A program made the translations under genes and the position numbers. 64,000 nucleotides of DNA, taken from Rhodoferax koreense (lineage in GTDB: Bacteria; Pseudomonadota; Gammaproteobacteria; Burkholderiales; Burkholderiaceae_C). The stretch is taken from contig NZ_CP019236.1 in NCBI RefSeq assembly GCF_001955695.1, forward strand, positions 434,001-498,000, read 5' to 3'. Below, piece after piece: positions 16,643 to 25,193 of this stretch. The stretch's first letter is position 1. The number at the start of each line of letters is the position of its first letter. The notes under the pieces were generated by a model that was not told the origin of the DNA, made no database searches, and was given only the letters and a program-made list of their open reading frames with translations.

Positions 16643-17845
16643 CTATGAGCGGGCGGCCGCGCGGGCGCGCGTCCCACCCAGTGTGCCGAGCGTGAAGGCA
16701 TACGCCACCAGGGCCGAGCCGGCGATGCCGGCCACCATCGGCCGCGCCGTGCCGTCGACGAACACCCCCACCACGGCCATCACCAGCGCGCCGACGACAA
16801 ACTGCAGTGTGCCCATCAGCGCCGAGGCCGTGCCGGCGATGGCGCCGTGTTCTTCGAGCGCGAGCACGGCTGTGGTCGGCACCACCAGGCCGAGGAAGCC
16901 GTAGCCGATGAACAGCAGCACGACCATCACGTCCAACCGTTCGATGCCGGCCAGGTTGATGGCCAGCAGCAGCGCCATCACGCCGGCATAGCCGACCACG
17001 GCGGTCTTCACCATCGGCACCAGGCCGAAGCGCGCGCCGAGTTTGCCGGTGAGCTGCGAGACGCCGATGAACGAGGCCGCGTTGGCCGCGAAGGCGATGC
17101 TGTATTCGCGGGGCGAAAGGCCGTAGTGGTCGATCAGCACGAAGGACGAATTCGCCAGGTAGGCGAAGAAGCTCGAGATGCCGAAGGCGCCGATCAGCAC
17201 CAGGCCCATGAAGTGCCGGTCGCGCAGCAGCACGCCGTAGCCGCGCAGCGCGCTGCCCACGCTGCTGTCCACCCGCTGCGCGGGCGGCCGGGTCTCGGGC
17301 AGGCTGGTGGCCATCAGCAGCAGGCCGAGCACGGCGGCCACCGTGACGGCCCAGAACACGCTGCGCCAGCCCGCCCACTCGATCAGCAGGCTGCCGGCCA
17401 GCGGCGCGAGGATGGGCGAGACGCTGAACACCAGCATCAAGAGCGACATCAGCCGCGCCGCGTCATGCCCGGTGTGCAGGTCGCGCACCACCGCGCGCGG
17501 CACCACCATGCCGGCGCAGGCGCCCAGGCCCTGGATGAACCGCAGCACGACCAGCGTTTGGATGTCCGGCGCGAGTGCGCAGCCCACGCTGCCGGCGGCG
17601 AACAGCACCAGCCCGAAATACAGCGGCGCCTTGCGGCCCACCATGTCGGACACCGGGCCGTAGACGATCTGGCCGACGCCCAGCGAGATGAAGAAGGCCA
17701 TCAGGCTCAGCTGCACCGCGCCCATCGACGCGTTCAGGCTCTGTCCGATGGAGGGCAGCGCCGGCAGGTACATGTCGATGGCAAACGGGCCGATCGCGGA
17801 CAGCAGGCCGAGCACCAGGGCGGTGCGGAAGAAGTTGGATTTCAT
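16643..17845 (-). CDS. Bcr/CflA-family multidrug efflux MFS transporter
   Basis: The protein has 400 residues with about 12 membrane helices. It starts FFRTALVLGLLSAIGPFAID, followed by MYLPALPSI, the N-terminal signature of the Bcr/CflA drug:H+ antiporters. It also has the loop 2-3 motif GPVSDMVGRKAPL and the helix-4 RFIQGLGACAG. Family members export bicyclomycin, chloramphenicol, sulfonamides or small metabolites such as cysteine. The gene is followed 18 bp upstream on the same strand by slyX, so both may share a promoter. Substrate unknown. Confidence 0.9.
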   Translation of the reverse strand: MKSNFFRTALVLGLLSAIGPFAIDMYLPALPSIGQSLNASMGAVQLSLMAFFISLGVGQIVYGPVSDMVGRKAPLYFGLVLFAAGSVGCALAPDIQTLVVLRFIQGLGACAGMVVPRAVVRDLHTGHDAARLMSLLMLVFSVSPILAPLAGSLLIEWAGWRSVFWAVTVAAVLGLLLMATSLPETRPPAQRVDSSVGSALRGYGVLLRDRHFMGLVLIGAFGISSFFAYLANSSFVLIDHYGLSPREYSIAFAANAASFIGVSQLTGKLGARFGLVPMVKTAVVGYAGVMALLLAINLAGIERLDVMVVLLFIGYGFLGLVVPTTAVLALEEHGAIAGTASALMGTLQFVVGALVMAVVGVFVDGTARPMVAGIAGSALVAYAFTLGTLGGTRARAAARS

Positions 17846-17863
17846 GCTGCGAACGGGTTCGGT

Positions 17864-18094
17864 TCAGTAATGCGGCGGCAGTTCGTCGCGTGCGTTGGTG
17901 GAGCGGCTCAGGTCGCCTTCGGTCGGCGGCTGGCGAAGCAGGGTCACCTCGCGCATCAGCAGGTCGATCTGCTGCTGCTGGCGCACGATGACCTGGTCGA
18001 GCTTGTCGAGCAGGTCTTCCGTGAAGCTGGCCTTGATTTCGAGATCGGTGAGGCGCTGCTGGGTGGTGTCTTCGTGTTCCGGGTGTTGTTCCAT
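17864..18094 (-). CDS. slyX: SlyX-like small coiled-coil protein
   Basis: The start was taken at the ATG at 18094, giving 76 residues, the normal size of SlyX; the longer frame adds non-family sequence. It has the family heptad-rich coiled coil (RLTDLEIKASFTEDLLDKLD then VIVRQQQQIDLL) and the C-terminal PPHY signature. The cellular role of SlyX is not established despite its conservation in proteobacteria. A GTATC-N7-GATAC dyad lies about 60 bp upstream. Confidence 0.88.
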   Translation of the reverse strand: MEQHPEHEDTTQQRLTDLEIKASFTEDLLDKLDQVIVRQQQQIDLLMREVTLLRQPPTEGDLSRSTNARDELPPHY

Positions 18095-18153
18095 GGGGCT
18101 ATTGGACACGATGCGGCCTGGGCCTGGGCGGCACTGCCCTTTGTCACATGAAA

Positions 18154-18170
18154 GTATCGCCAGGGGATAC
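18154..18170. promoter_or_regulatory. Inverted repeat GTATC-N7-GATAC, candidate operator
   Basis: GTATC (18154-18158) and GATAC (18166-18170) are separated by 7 bases, the same arrangement as the core of the dyad at 9522-9538. It lies between slyX and the YiaA-like gene. A further 7-bp dyad (CTGGTCT at 18182, AGACCAG at 18214) follows with a 25-base spacer. Confidence 0.4.
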
Positions 18171-18268
18171 CAGGGAGGCATCTGGTCTCTACCAGGCCAG
18201 ATATTCGATGCCCAGACCAGCCGACCGGCAGGATGATCCGCCCACCTTCAACCAGCCGTGAGACTTCC

Positions 18269-18706
18269 ATGACTTCCTCCAATTACGCTTCCTCCGCCCC
18301 GGTTTCCATCCGCCGTGATACGCGCGCCTGGCAGTTCCAGGTGTGGCTCTCCTTCGGCGCGGCGGTGTTCCTTTGCGCCACGGGCCTGGCCTGGCTGCCC
18401 GGCCAGGACCTGGACCGCGCCTTCATGGTGATGGGCTACCTGTTTTGCCTGTCGGCCGTGTTCGTGCTGGCGAAGTTCGTGCGCGATACCGAATCAGGCA
18501 GCAACGACACGCCGATGTGGAAGCCAGTGGTCTGGGGCGGTTTCGCCATGGCCATGGGGCTCACCGGCTGGGGCCTGGCGCGCATGGAGATCAACGTCAC
18601 CTACAAGGCGTTTCTCGGCGTGAGCTGGCTCTACCTGGTGACCACGGCGTTCACACTGGCCAAGTCGCTGCGCGACCGCTTCGAGGCCGATCGCGTTCAA
18701 GGGTGA
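18269..18706 (+). CDS. YiaA/YiaB-family inner-membrane protein
   Basis: The 145-residue protein (ATG at 18269) has four membrane helices arranged as two repeats. Each repeat ends with a similar motif: YLFCLSAVFVLAKFVRD in the first, WLYLVTTAFTLAKSLRD in the second. That duplication defines the YiaA/YiaB domain. Function is unknown; the E. coli members are linked to stress and envelope phenotypes. It begins a run of four plus-strand genes for membrane or exported proteins. Confidence 0.85.
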   Translation: MTSSNYASSAPVSIRRDTRAWQFQVWLSFGAAVFLCATGLAWLPGQDLDRAFMVMGYLFCLSAVFVLAKFVRDTESGSNDTPMWKPVVWGGFAMAMGLTGWGLARMEINVTYKAFLGVSWLYLVTTAFTLAKSLRDRFEADRVQG

Positions 18707-18741
18707 ATCAAGTTGGAACCCACGCTTCATCGGAGCACCCC

Positions 18742-19197
18742 ATGAAAAAAACCATCGCCTCCCTGTTGTTCTCGCTCGCCTGCATCGCAGGCAGCCTGGT
18801 GGCCTCGCCGGCGCGTGCCCAAAGCGAGGCATCGGCCGCGTTGTCGCTGTTGCCCGTGGCCTCGGTCGTCGGCTCGGCCGCAGCCGGTTCGGTCGCGGCG
18901 GGCGCCGTGCTGGTGCTGCCGGTGGCGCTGTCGGCCGGCGGCGCGGTGCTGACGGTCAAGGCCGTCACCGCGTCGGCGCGCGGCACGGTCTACCTGCTGG
19001 AGCGCGCCTCCGACGGCGCACAGGCCAGCGTCGAGGTGGTGGGCCGCGGCGCGTCGGCGGTGGCGACCGGCGTGGGCGCAGTGGTGGTGTGCAGCGTGAT
19101 CGGCACGGGCGTGGTCTTGTCGGCCGCTGGCGAGGTGCTGGCCTTCATTCCCAACGAACTGGGCAAGGCGCTGCTGCACAACGAACGCCTGATGTGA
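18742..19197 (+). CDS. Small secreted protein of unknown function
   Basis: This 151-residue product has a signal peptide (MKKTIASLLFSLACIAGS, cleavage near PARAQ). The mature part is very rich in Ala, Val, Gly and Ser, with long hydrophobic runs (AAGSVAAGAVLVLPVALSAG, then TGVGAVVVCSVIGTGVVLSA), so it may be membrane-associated or form fibrous or outer-envelope structures. It lies 11 bp before the DUF2145 gene and is probably translated with it. No family was recognised. Confidence 0.72.
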   Translation: MKKTIASLLFSLACIAGSLVASPARAQSEASAALSLLPVASVVGSAAAGSVAAGAVLVLPVALSAGGAVLTVKAVTASARGTVYLLERASDGAQASVEVVGRGASAVATGVGAVVVCSVIGTGVVLSAAGEVLAFIPNELGKALLHNERLM

Positions 19198-19208
19198 AGG
19201 ACCGTGCC

Positions 19209-20003
19209 ATGAAGCCCATTGCCTACCTGACGAAACTGATCGCTTTTCTGCTGGCCTCGCTCTGGCTGCCGGCCCATGCGGGGCGCGCCTGCGAGGCGCA
19301 TGCGGCCACCCCGCAGTCCATCGAGCGCGGCATGGCGCTGGCGGCCAAGGTGTCGCAGGCGCTCGACGCCAGCGGCGCGCGTGTCGTGTTGCTCGCCCGC
19401 GCCGGGCAAGACCTGACGAAATACCAGTTGCGTTATTCGCACATGGCCTTCGCCATCAAGACCGATGCCGGCCCGTGGCGCGTGGTGCACAAGCTCAACG
19501 AGTGCGGCTCGGCCACGTCGCACCTGTACCGCCAAGGGTTGGGTGAGTTTTTTCTCGACGACCCGTGGCGTTTCGAGGCTGCCTGGGCCGTGCCCGCACC
19601 GGCCGTGCAGGCCGCGCTGTGGCCTGTGCTGCAGGACCGGACGCGCCTGGGTGCCATGCACCAGCCGGCTTACAGCATGGTGGCCTACGCCTGGGGCCAG
19701 AAGTACCAGCAGTCGAACCAGTGGGCGGTTGAAACGCTGGCGTTGGCCGTGGCGCCGACCGGCGTGCGCAACCGCACGCAGGCCCAGGCCTGGCTGCAGT
19801 TCAACGGCTACGAGCCGACCACGCTCCGACTCGGCCCGCTGACGCGGCTCGGAGCCAGGGTGGGCTCGGCCAACATCGCCTTCGACGATCATCCGAACGA
19901 AAAACGGTTTGCCGACCGCATCGAAACCGTGACTGCCGATTCGGTGCTCGACTGGTTGCCGCGCGCGGGCCTCGGGTCGGCGGCCGTGCAGATCGGTTTG
20001 TAA
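19209..20003 (+). CDS. Exported DUF2145 family protein
   Basis: The start at ATG 19209 gives 264 residues with a signal peptide ending near AHAGRACEA. The body matches DUF2145: RYSHMAFAIKTDAGPWRVVH and KLNECGSATSHLYRQGLGEF, with a conserved Cys, then HQPAYSMVAYAWGQKYQQSN and QWAVETLALA. The pattern of conserved His, Cys, Tyr and Asn suggests an NlpC/P60-like papain-fold hydrolase. That is inference from the motif arrangement, not established. It is downstream of the small secreted protein, and the pair probably works in the envelope. Confidence 0.82.
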   Translation: MKPIAYLTKLIAFLLASLWLPAHAGRACEAHAATPQSIERGMALAAKVSQALDASGARVVLLARAGQDLTKYQLRYSHMAFAIKTDAGPWRVVHKLNECGSATSHLYRQGLGEFFLDDPWRFEAAWAVPAPAVQAALWPVLQDRTRLGAMHQPAYSMVAYAWGQKYQQSNQWAVETLALAVAPTGVRNRTQAQAWLQFNGYEPTTLRLGPLTRLGARVGSANIAFDDHPNEKRFADRIETVTADSVLDWLPRAGLGSAAVQIGL

Positions 20004-20072
20004 AAAATACCCCGGCGGCGTCCGGCGTGCATACGTTATAAGCGCTGCCACAAGCCACAACAAGGGTTCATC

Positions 20073-21125
20073 ATGAGCAAATCACTCCGACTGTCCGAGA
20101 AATGGTTCCGCCGCGGCCTGTGGCTGGTGGCGCTGGTGTTCGCAAGTTTCCTCATCGGCCTGGGCAGCACCGTGGTGGGTGACCTGCCGCAGGTCGAGAA
20201 CACACTCACGCTCGAAGACTTCGTCGACAAGTCTGCAGCGCAGCAGGCGCGCACGGCCATCCAGGCCGGGGAGAAGACCGAGAAGGAAGTGCAGGACGCG
20301 CTCGAGCAGGCGCGCCTGAAGCTGCAGGTGGCCGAATCAGACTCCAGCGCCGCGCGCGAGACCTTCGACCAATGGGTCACCACGCGCCGCGCGACTGAAC
20401 GCCCCGAGCAGGACCAGGAACTGGTGAAACGCACACAGGCTCTCGAGGCCCTACGCGCGCGTGAGCGCAAGGCCCAGGCCGTGGTGGAAGAGTTGGACCA
20501 GAAAGATCTCGATACGCGGCAGAACTTGCAGCGCACGCGCGACCAATTGGCCAAGGTCGAGGAGGCCGGTCAGCAGGGGCTGAGCCAGGCTTTGCGCAAG
20601 CAGGAATTGAGGGTCTTCGGTTATCGCCTGCTGTTGACCTTGCCGCTGTTGGCCATCGCCGGCTGGCTGTTCGTGAAGAAACGCAAGAGCACGGCCTGGC
20701 CCTTCGTGTGGGGCTTCATTTACTTCGCGCTGTTCGCGTTCTTCGTGGAACTCGTGCCCTATCTGCCGAGCTACGGCGGCTACGTGCGCTACATCGTCGG
20801 CATCGTCATCACCGTGCTCGTCGGCCGGCAGGCCATCGTCGGGCTGAATCGTTACCTCGAGCGGCAGAAGCAGGCCGAGGCGCTGCCGGACGTGGTGCGG
20901 CGCGAGGAATTGGACTACGACGTGGCGCTGGGCCGGCTCGCCAAGGGCGTTTGCCCTGGGTGTGAGCGCGCGGTGGACTTGAAGGATCCGGCCAACGACT
21001 TCTGTCCGCATTGCGGCATCGGCCTGCATGCCGGCTGCGTGCAATGCGGCACGCGCAAGAGCGCATTCGCCAAGTTCTGCCACGCTTGCGGCACGAGGGC
21101 GGCTCGACCCTTGCCGGGGGTATGA
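20073..21125 (+). CDS. Membrane protein with coiled coil and C-terminal zinc ribbons
   Basis: The protein has 350 residues. An N-terminal membrane helix (LWLVALVFASFLIGLGS) is followed by a long coiled coil at about 60-185 (EKEVQDALEQARLKLQVAES is a sample) and then three further membrane helices at about 185-265. The C-terminal cytoplasmic tail carries two zinc-ribbon knuckle pairs, CPGC with CPHC, and CVQC with CHAC. Together these give a periplasmic coiled-coil stalk and a cytoplasmic metal-binding head. No enzyme motif is seen. It might scaffold an envelope complex; the function is unknown. Confidence 0.8.
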   Translation: MSKSLRLSEKWFRRGLWLVALVFASFLIGLGSTVVGDLPQVENTLTLEDFVDKSAAQQARTAIQAGEKTEKEVQDALEQARLKLQVAESDSSAARETFDQWVTTRRATERPEQDQELVKRTQALEALRARERKAQAVVEELDQKDLDTRQNLQRTRDQLAKVEEAGQQGLSQALRKQELRVFGYRLLLTLPLLAIAGWLFVKKRKSTAWPFVWGFIYFALFAFFVELVPYLPSYGGYVRYIVGIVITVLVGRQAIVGLNRYLERQKQAEALPDVVRREELDYDVALGRLAKGVCPGCERAVDLKDPANDFCPHCGIGLHAGCVQCGTRKSAFAKFCHACGTRAARPLPGV

Positions 21126-21145
21126 GGCGGTGCTCTGGAGTGATC

Positions 21146-21291
21146 GAATGTGCTTCGACAAGCTCAGCACGAACGGTCGTTCAACGCCGTTCTCGGTACG
21201 AACGGTCACTCAACCCCGTTCGCCCTGAGCCTGTCGAAGGGCTTGTCTATGGATGCGCGGCTTCGACAGGCTCAGCACGAACGGGTGGAGA
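21146..21291. repeat. Cluster of CTTCGACAGGCTCAG repeats at convergent gene ends
   Basis: At least three copies occur: tgcttcgacaagctcagcac at 21150, cgccctgagcctgtcgaagg at 21221 (inverted) and cttcgacaggctcagcacga at 21262. Shorter GAACGGTC fragments lie between them. The cluster lies between two convergent genes and supplies the last codons of the flavin monooxygenase gene on the minus strand. Confidence 0.85.
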
Positions 21292-22635
21292 AAAGGCCCT
21301 TGCCGCCGCTGCCGGATGCACCGGCCGCTTCAACCCCAGGTGTTCGCGCAGCGTGGTCCCCTCGTATTCGGTACGCACCAGGCCGCGCCGGCGCAGCTCG
21401 GGCAGCACCAGCGTGATGAAGTCGTCCAACCCGCCTGGCAGCCACGGACTCATGATGTTGAAGCCATCGGCCCCGCCCTCGTCGAACCACTGCTGCAGCT
21501 GGTCGGCAATCGTCTCCGGCGTGCCCACCACCTGCTGGTGGCCACGCGCGCCAGCGATGCGCAGGTAGAGCTGGCGGATGGTCAGGCCGTCGCGCCGCGC
21601 CAGGTCGAGCAGCAGGCGTTGCCGGCTCTTCGGGCCGTTGGTTTCGGGCAGTTCGGGCAGCGGGCCGTCCACCGGGTATTTCGACAGGTCGAAGCCGCCG
21701 ATCACATTGGCCAGCAGCGACACGCCGACCACCGGGTCGATCAGATCCTGCAACTGCGCGAACTTGTCTTCCGCCTCGGCCTGTGTGCGGCCCACCACCG
21801 GAAAGATGCCGGGCATGATCTTCACGTCGTCGGCGTGCCGGCCGTACTGCGGCAGCCGGCCCTTGATGTCGGCATAGAAAGTCTTGGCTTCCTCGAAGGT
21901 CTGGTGCGCGACGAAGATGACTTCGGCCGTACGGGCCGCGAGCGCGCGGCCGTCGTCCGAGGCGCCGGCCTGCACCACCACCGGCCAGCCCTGCGGTGAA
22001 CGCGACACGTTGAGCGGGCCGCGCACCTGGAAGTGGTCGCCCTTGTGGTGCAGCACGTGCAGCTTGTCCTCGTCGAAGTAGGTGCCGCTGGCCTGGTCGC
22101 GCACGAAGGCGTCGTCCTCCCAACTGTTCCACAGGCCGGTGACCACCTCAACGAACTCGGCCGCGCGGCGGTAGCGCTCGGCGTGTTCGAAGTGCTCCTC
22201 GCGGTTGAAGTTCGTGGCCTCGCCCACGCCGCTGGAGGTGACCAGGTTCCAGCCCGAGCGCCCGCCGCTGATCTGGTCAAGCGAGGCGAACTTGCGCGCC
22301 ACGTGGTAGGGCTCGTTGTAACTGGTGGAGACGGTGGCGATCAGGCCGATGCGCTCGGTCACCGCGGCCAGCGCAGACAGCAGGGTCAGGGGTTCGAAGT
22401 TGTCGCTACGCGCGGTGCGCGACAGCGAATCGAGCTGGCTGCTGCGCACGCCCACCGAGTCGGCGAGGAAGATGGCGTCGAACTTCGCGGCCTCGGCCTT
22501 CCTGGCGAGTTCCACGTAGTGGCGGAAGTTGCTGCCCGCGTCGGCCTGCGCGCCCGGGTGGCGCCAGGCGGCGATGTGGTGGCCGGTGGGCATGAGAAAG
22601 GCGCCGAGCTTGATCTGGCGTTGGGTCTTGGGCAT
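21247..22635 (-). CDS. LLM-class flavin-dependent monooxygenase (NtaA/SnaA/DszA family)
   Basis: This 462-residue protein is typical in length for FMNH2-dependent two-component monooxygenases. It begins with KLGAFLMPTGHHIAAWRHP, the family N-terminus, has FLADSVG and SSGVGEATNFNREEHFEHAE (substrate/FMN region), and ends with PWLPGGLDDF, TLVLPELRRRG and LREHLGL. Relatives cleave C-S or C-N bonds in organosulfur compounds and chelators. It precedes an SsuABC-like transporter on the same strand, suggesting import followed by oxidative desulfonation. The last ~13 residues (PPVRAEPVEAAHP) are encoded by the intergenic repeat, a non-native extension. A separate flavin reductase is needed and is not in the window. 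Confidence 0.88.
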   Translation of the reverse strand: MPKTQRQIKLGAFLMPTGHHIAAWRHPGAQADAGSNFRHYVELARKAEAAKFDAIFLADSVGVRSSQLDSLSRTARSDNFEPLTLLSALAAVTERIGLIATVSTSYNEPYHVARKFASLDQISGGRSGWNLVTSSGVGEATNFNREEHFEHAERYRRAAEFVEVVTGLWNSWEDDAFVRDQASGTYFDEDKLHVLHHKGDHFQVRGPLNVSRSPQGWPVVVQAGASDDGRALAARTAEVIFVAHQTFEEAKTFYADIKGRLPQYGRHADDVKIMPGIFPVVGRTQAEAEDKFAQLQDLIDPVVGVSLLANVIGGFDLSKYPVDGPLPELPETNGPKSRQRLLLDLARRDGLTIRQLYLRIAGARGHQQVVGTPETIADQLQQWFDEGGADGFNIMSPWLPGGLDDFITLVLPELRRRGLVRTEYEGTTLREHLGLKRPVHPAAAARAFSPPVRAEPVEAAHP

Positions 22636-22658
22636 GTGTGGTCTCGGTTGAGGGTCGT

Positions 22659-23522
22659 TTACCAGGCCAGTTGCAACGGCCGGCCCGGCACGGGAAAGAT
22701 GGCGGGGGGCGTGGCAGCCGGAAACACCTCGCTCGGACCGCGCTCCTTGGGGTCGAGGAAGTCGCTCAGCACGTCGTCGCGCAAGCGGATGAAGGCCGGG
22801 TCGCTGCGGTTGCGTGGATGCGGCAGGTCCACCCGCACCGTGCGACGGATGCGGCCCGGGTGCGGCTGCATGACCACCACCTGGTCGCCAAGGAACACGG
22901 CTTCCTCCACGTCGTGGGTGACCAGCAGCATGGTGATCTTTTCCTTCTGCCAGATGCGTTGCAGCTCGCCCTGCAGCTTCGATCGCGTGAGTGCGTCCAG
23001 GGCGCCGAAGGGTTCGTCGAGCAGCAGCACGCGCGGCCGGTTCACCAGGCCGCGCGCAATGGCCACGCGCTGCGCCATGCCGCCGGAGATCTGGTGCGGA
23101 TACGAACGTTCGAACCCTTCCAGGCCCACCAGGGCCACGTGCTCGGCCACCAGTTGGCGTTTCTGGCCTTCTGTGAACGGCGCGTTGCGCAGGCCGACCG
23201 CGATGTTCTGCGCCACCGTGAGCCAGGGGAACAGCCGGTGGTCCTGGAACACGATGCCGCGTTCGCGGCCGGTGCCGGTGATGGGGGCGCCGTCCAGCAG
23301 GATCTGGCCCTCGTATTCGGCGTCGAGCCCGAGGATGAGCCGCAGCAGCGTGGATTTGCCGCAGCCGCTCGCGCCCACGATGCTCACGAACTGGCCGCTC
23401 GGGATGTGCAGGTCGATGTTCTGCAGCACCTGCAGCGTGCCGCCTGCGGCCTGGGTGCTGGCGTAGCGTTTGCCGACGCCTCGGATGTCGAGCTCGTTGG
23501 CCACCAGGGTTTCTGCCGTCAT
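22659..23522 (-). CDS. ABC transporter ATP-binding protein (SsuB/TauB-like)
   Basis: The start at 23522 (MTAETLVANEL) overlaps the stop of the upstream permease as ATGA, giving 287 residues. It has Walker A GASGCGKST, Q-loop VFQDHRLFPW, signature ISGGMAQRVAIARG, Walker B VLLLDEPFGALD and the H-loop LVTHDVEEA, all intact. These match the nitrate/sulfonate/taurine importer subfamily. It powers the two adjacent permeases, with the periplasmic binding protein further upstream. Substrate is probably an alkanesulfonate or similar anion, by neighbourhood. Confidence 0.92.
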   Translation of the reverse strand: MTAETLVANELDIRGVGKRYASTQAAGGTLQVLQNIDLHIPSGQFVSIVGASGCGKSTLLRLILGLDAEYEGQILLDGAPITGTGRERGIVFQDHRLFPWLTVAQNIAVGLRNAPFTEGQKRQLVAEHVALVGLEGFERSYPHQISGGMAQRVAIARGLVNRPRVLLLDEPFGALDALTRSKLQGELQRIWQKEKITMLLVTHDVEEAVFLGDQVVVMQPHPGRIRRTVRVDLPHPRNRSDPAFIRLRDDVLSDFLDPKERGPSEVFPAATPPAIFPVPGRPLQLAW

Positions 23523-24328
23523 GTCGTTCTTCCTTTGAAAATGCGCCGCTCCAGAGCGCGCGCCGATGCGTTCATCAGCCAGCCCACCACGCCGATCACG
23601 GCCATGCCGAAGATCACCAGGTCCATCTGGAAGTGTTCGCTGCCTTCGATCAGCAGGTTGCCCACGCCGCGGCCCGACACCAGCAGGTATTCGGCGCCGA
23701 TGGTGGCCAGCCAGGAATAGATGAGTGCGAGGTACACGCCGGTGAAGATCGACGGGATGGCCGATGGCAGCACCACCCGCGTCACGGTCTGCCAGCGCGT
23801 GTAGCCATAGACCCGTGCCACCTCGAGCAGGCTTTCCGGCGTGCCGCGGATGCCTGCCGTGGTGTTGACCACCACGGGCACCAGCGCGGCCAACGACAGA
23901 AATACCACCTTGGCCACGTCGCCGAGGCCGAACCACACCGAGATCAGTGGAATCCAGGCGAACAGCGAGATCTGCTTGAAGGTGTTGAAGCTCGGGCCGA
24001 CCATGCGGTTGAAGCGCGGCCACAGGCCGAGCAAGGCGCCGAGCAGCAAGCCCGAGGCCGTGCCGATGAAGAAGCCGGTGAGTTCGCGGGCCAGGCTGGC
24101 CCGCAGCGCGAGCCAGAGCCGGCCCGTGCTGACCAGCTCCCACCCCGTGTCCAGCACCTTCAGCGGCGAGACCAGCAAGGCCGAGTTCACCAGGTCCAGT
24201 TTCGAGGCCAGCCACCACAGCGCGACGGCAGCCACCGGCAGCACCAGGCCGCGCCATCGGCGGCTGCCCGGCAGGGCCAGCGGCGCAACGGTGGCGAGTT
24301 CGGCAGCGTCGAGCGATCGGCCCATCAT
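23519..24328 (-). CDS. ABC transporter permease 2 (SsuC-like)
   Basis: This 269-residue protein has about six membrane helices. The EAA loop that contacts the ATPase reads EVARVYGYTRWQTVTRVVLP followed by SAIPSIFTG, as in SsuC/TauC. It overlaps its neighbours by 4 bp on both sides (ATGA), so it is in one operon with the second permease and the ATPase. Its EAA loop is similar to but clearly diverged from the upstream permease, so the two probably form a heterodimer. Substrate inferred as an organosulfonate. Confidence 0.9.
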   Translation of the reverse strand: MMGRSLDAAELATVAPLALPGSRRWRGLVLPVAAVALWWLASKLDLVNSALLVSPLKVLDTGWELVSTGRLWLALRASLARELTGFFIGTASGLLLGALLGLWPRFNRMVGPSFNTFKQISLFAWIPLISVWFGLGDVAKVVFLSLAALVPVVVNTTAGIRGTPESLLEVARVYGYTRWQTVTRVVLPSAIPSIFTGVYLALIYSWLATIGAEYLLVSGRGVGNLLIEGSEHFQMDLVIFGMAVIGVVGWLMNASARALERRIFKGRTT

Positions 24329-25173
24329 GCGGCTCCCTGTGGCGTGGCGGCGCGGCCGCCGACGAAGCGGCGCTCGGTGAAGTCGAGCGCCCTGTCGATG
24401 GCGAAGCCGATGGCGCCGACCACGATCACCGCGGCCATCACCAGGTCAAGCTGGAACAACTGGCGCCCATAGACGATCAGGTAGCCCAGGCCTTCGCTGG
24501 ACGCCACCAGTTCCACCACCACCAGCGACAGCCAGGCCTTGGTGAAGCCGAGCCGGATGCCGGTGAACAGCGTCGGCACGGCGGTCGGCAGCACGATTTC
24601 CAGCACCTGCTGGCGCCGGGTGTAGCCGTAGACCTCGCCCACCTCGCGCAGCCCCGCTGGCGCCTGCCGGAAGCCCTGCAGGGTGTTGAGCGCGACCGGC
24701 ACCATGGCCGCCTTGGCGATGAGGATGTATTTGAGCGGCTCGCCGATGCCCACCAGCAACAGCACGAAGGGCAGCCAGGCCAGCACCGGGATCTGCACCA
24801 GCGCGTTGAAGGTCGGCAGCACATAGGCTTCCACGCTGCGCGACAGGCCCATGGCCGTGCCGAGCGCCAGGCCGATCAGGCTGCCTGCCACGAAGCCCAC
24901 CAGCACACGCTGCAGGCTGGCCGACACATGCAGCCACAGATCACCGCTGGTGGCGAGGTCGCGCAGCGTGTCGACGACGAATTCGGGCGGCGGCAGCACC
25001 TGGGCCGAGATCCAGCCCTGCGCCGCGCCCAGGGCCCACAGCGCGAGCAAGACCAGTGGCAACCACAGGGGTTCTGCCCAACGCCCCAGCCTGTGCCACA
25101 CGGCGCTGGCTGGGGCCGAGGTGGCGGTGTCTTCGGGTGCCGGCCCCGGCAAGGTGGTGGCGGTCTGCGTCAT
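24325..25173 (-). CDS. ABC transporter permease 1 (SsuC-like)
   Basis: The protein has 282 residues and about six membrane helices. The EAA loop is EVGEVYGYTRRQQVLEIVLP then TAVPTLFTGIRLG. It is a paralogue of the downstream permease and shares the same ATPase. A 12-residue Pro/Ala-rich cytoplasmic N-terminus is followed by the first helix. It lies 20 bp downstream of the solute-binding protein gene and overlaps the next permease by ATGA. Confidence 0.9.
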   Translation of the reverse strand: MTQTATTLPGPAPEDTATSAPASAVWHRLGRWAEPLWLPLVLLALWALGAAQGWISAQVLPPPEFVVDTLRDLATSGDLWLHVSASLQRVLVGFVAGSLIGLALGTAMGLSRSVEAYVLPTFNALVQIPVLAWLPFVLLLVGIGEPLKYILIAKAAMVPVALNTLQGFRQAPAGLREVGEVYGYTRRQQVLEIVLPTAVPTLFTGIRLGFTKAWLSLVVVELVASSEGLGYLIVYGRQLFQLDLVMAAVIVVGAIGFAIDRALDFTERRFVGGRAATPQGAA

Positions 25174-25193
25174 CGCATCGCTCCTTCGGTCTC

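Noticed and set aside
14295..17378. A 1027-residue open frame on the minus strand.
   Set aside because: It covers the caspase-like gene in antisense and then the MFS gene in another frame; composition is that of a shadow frame.
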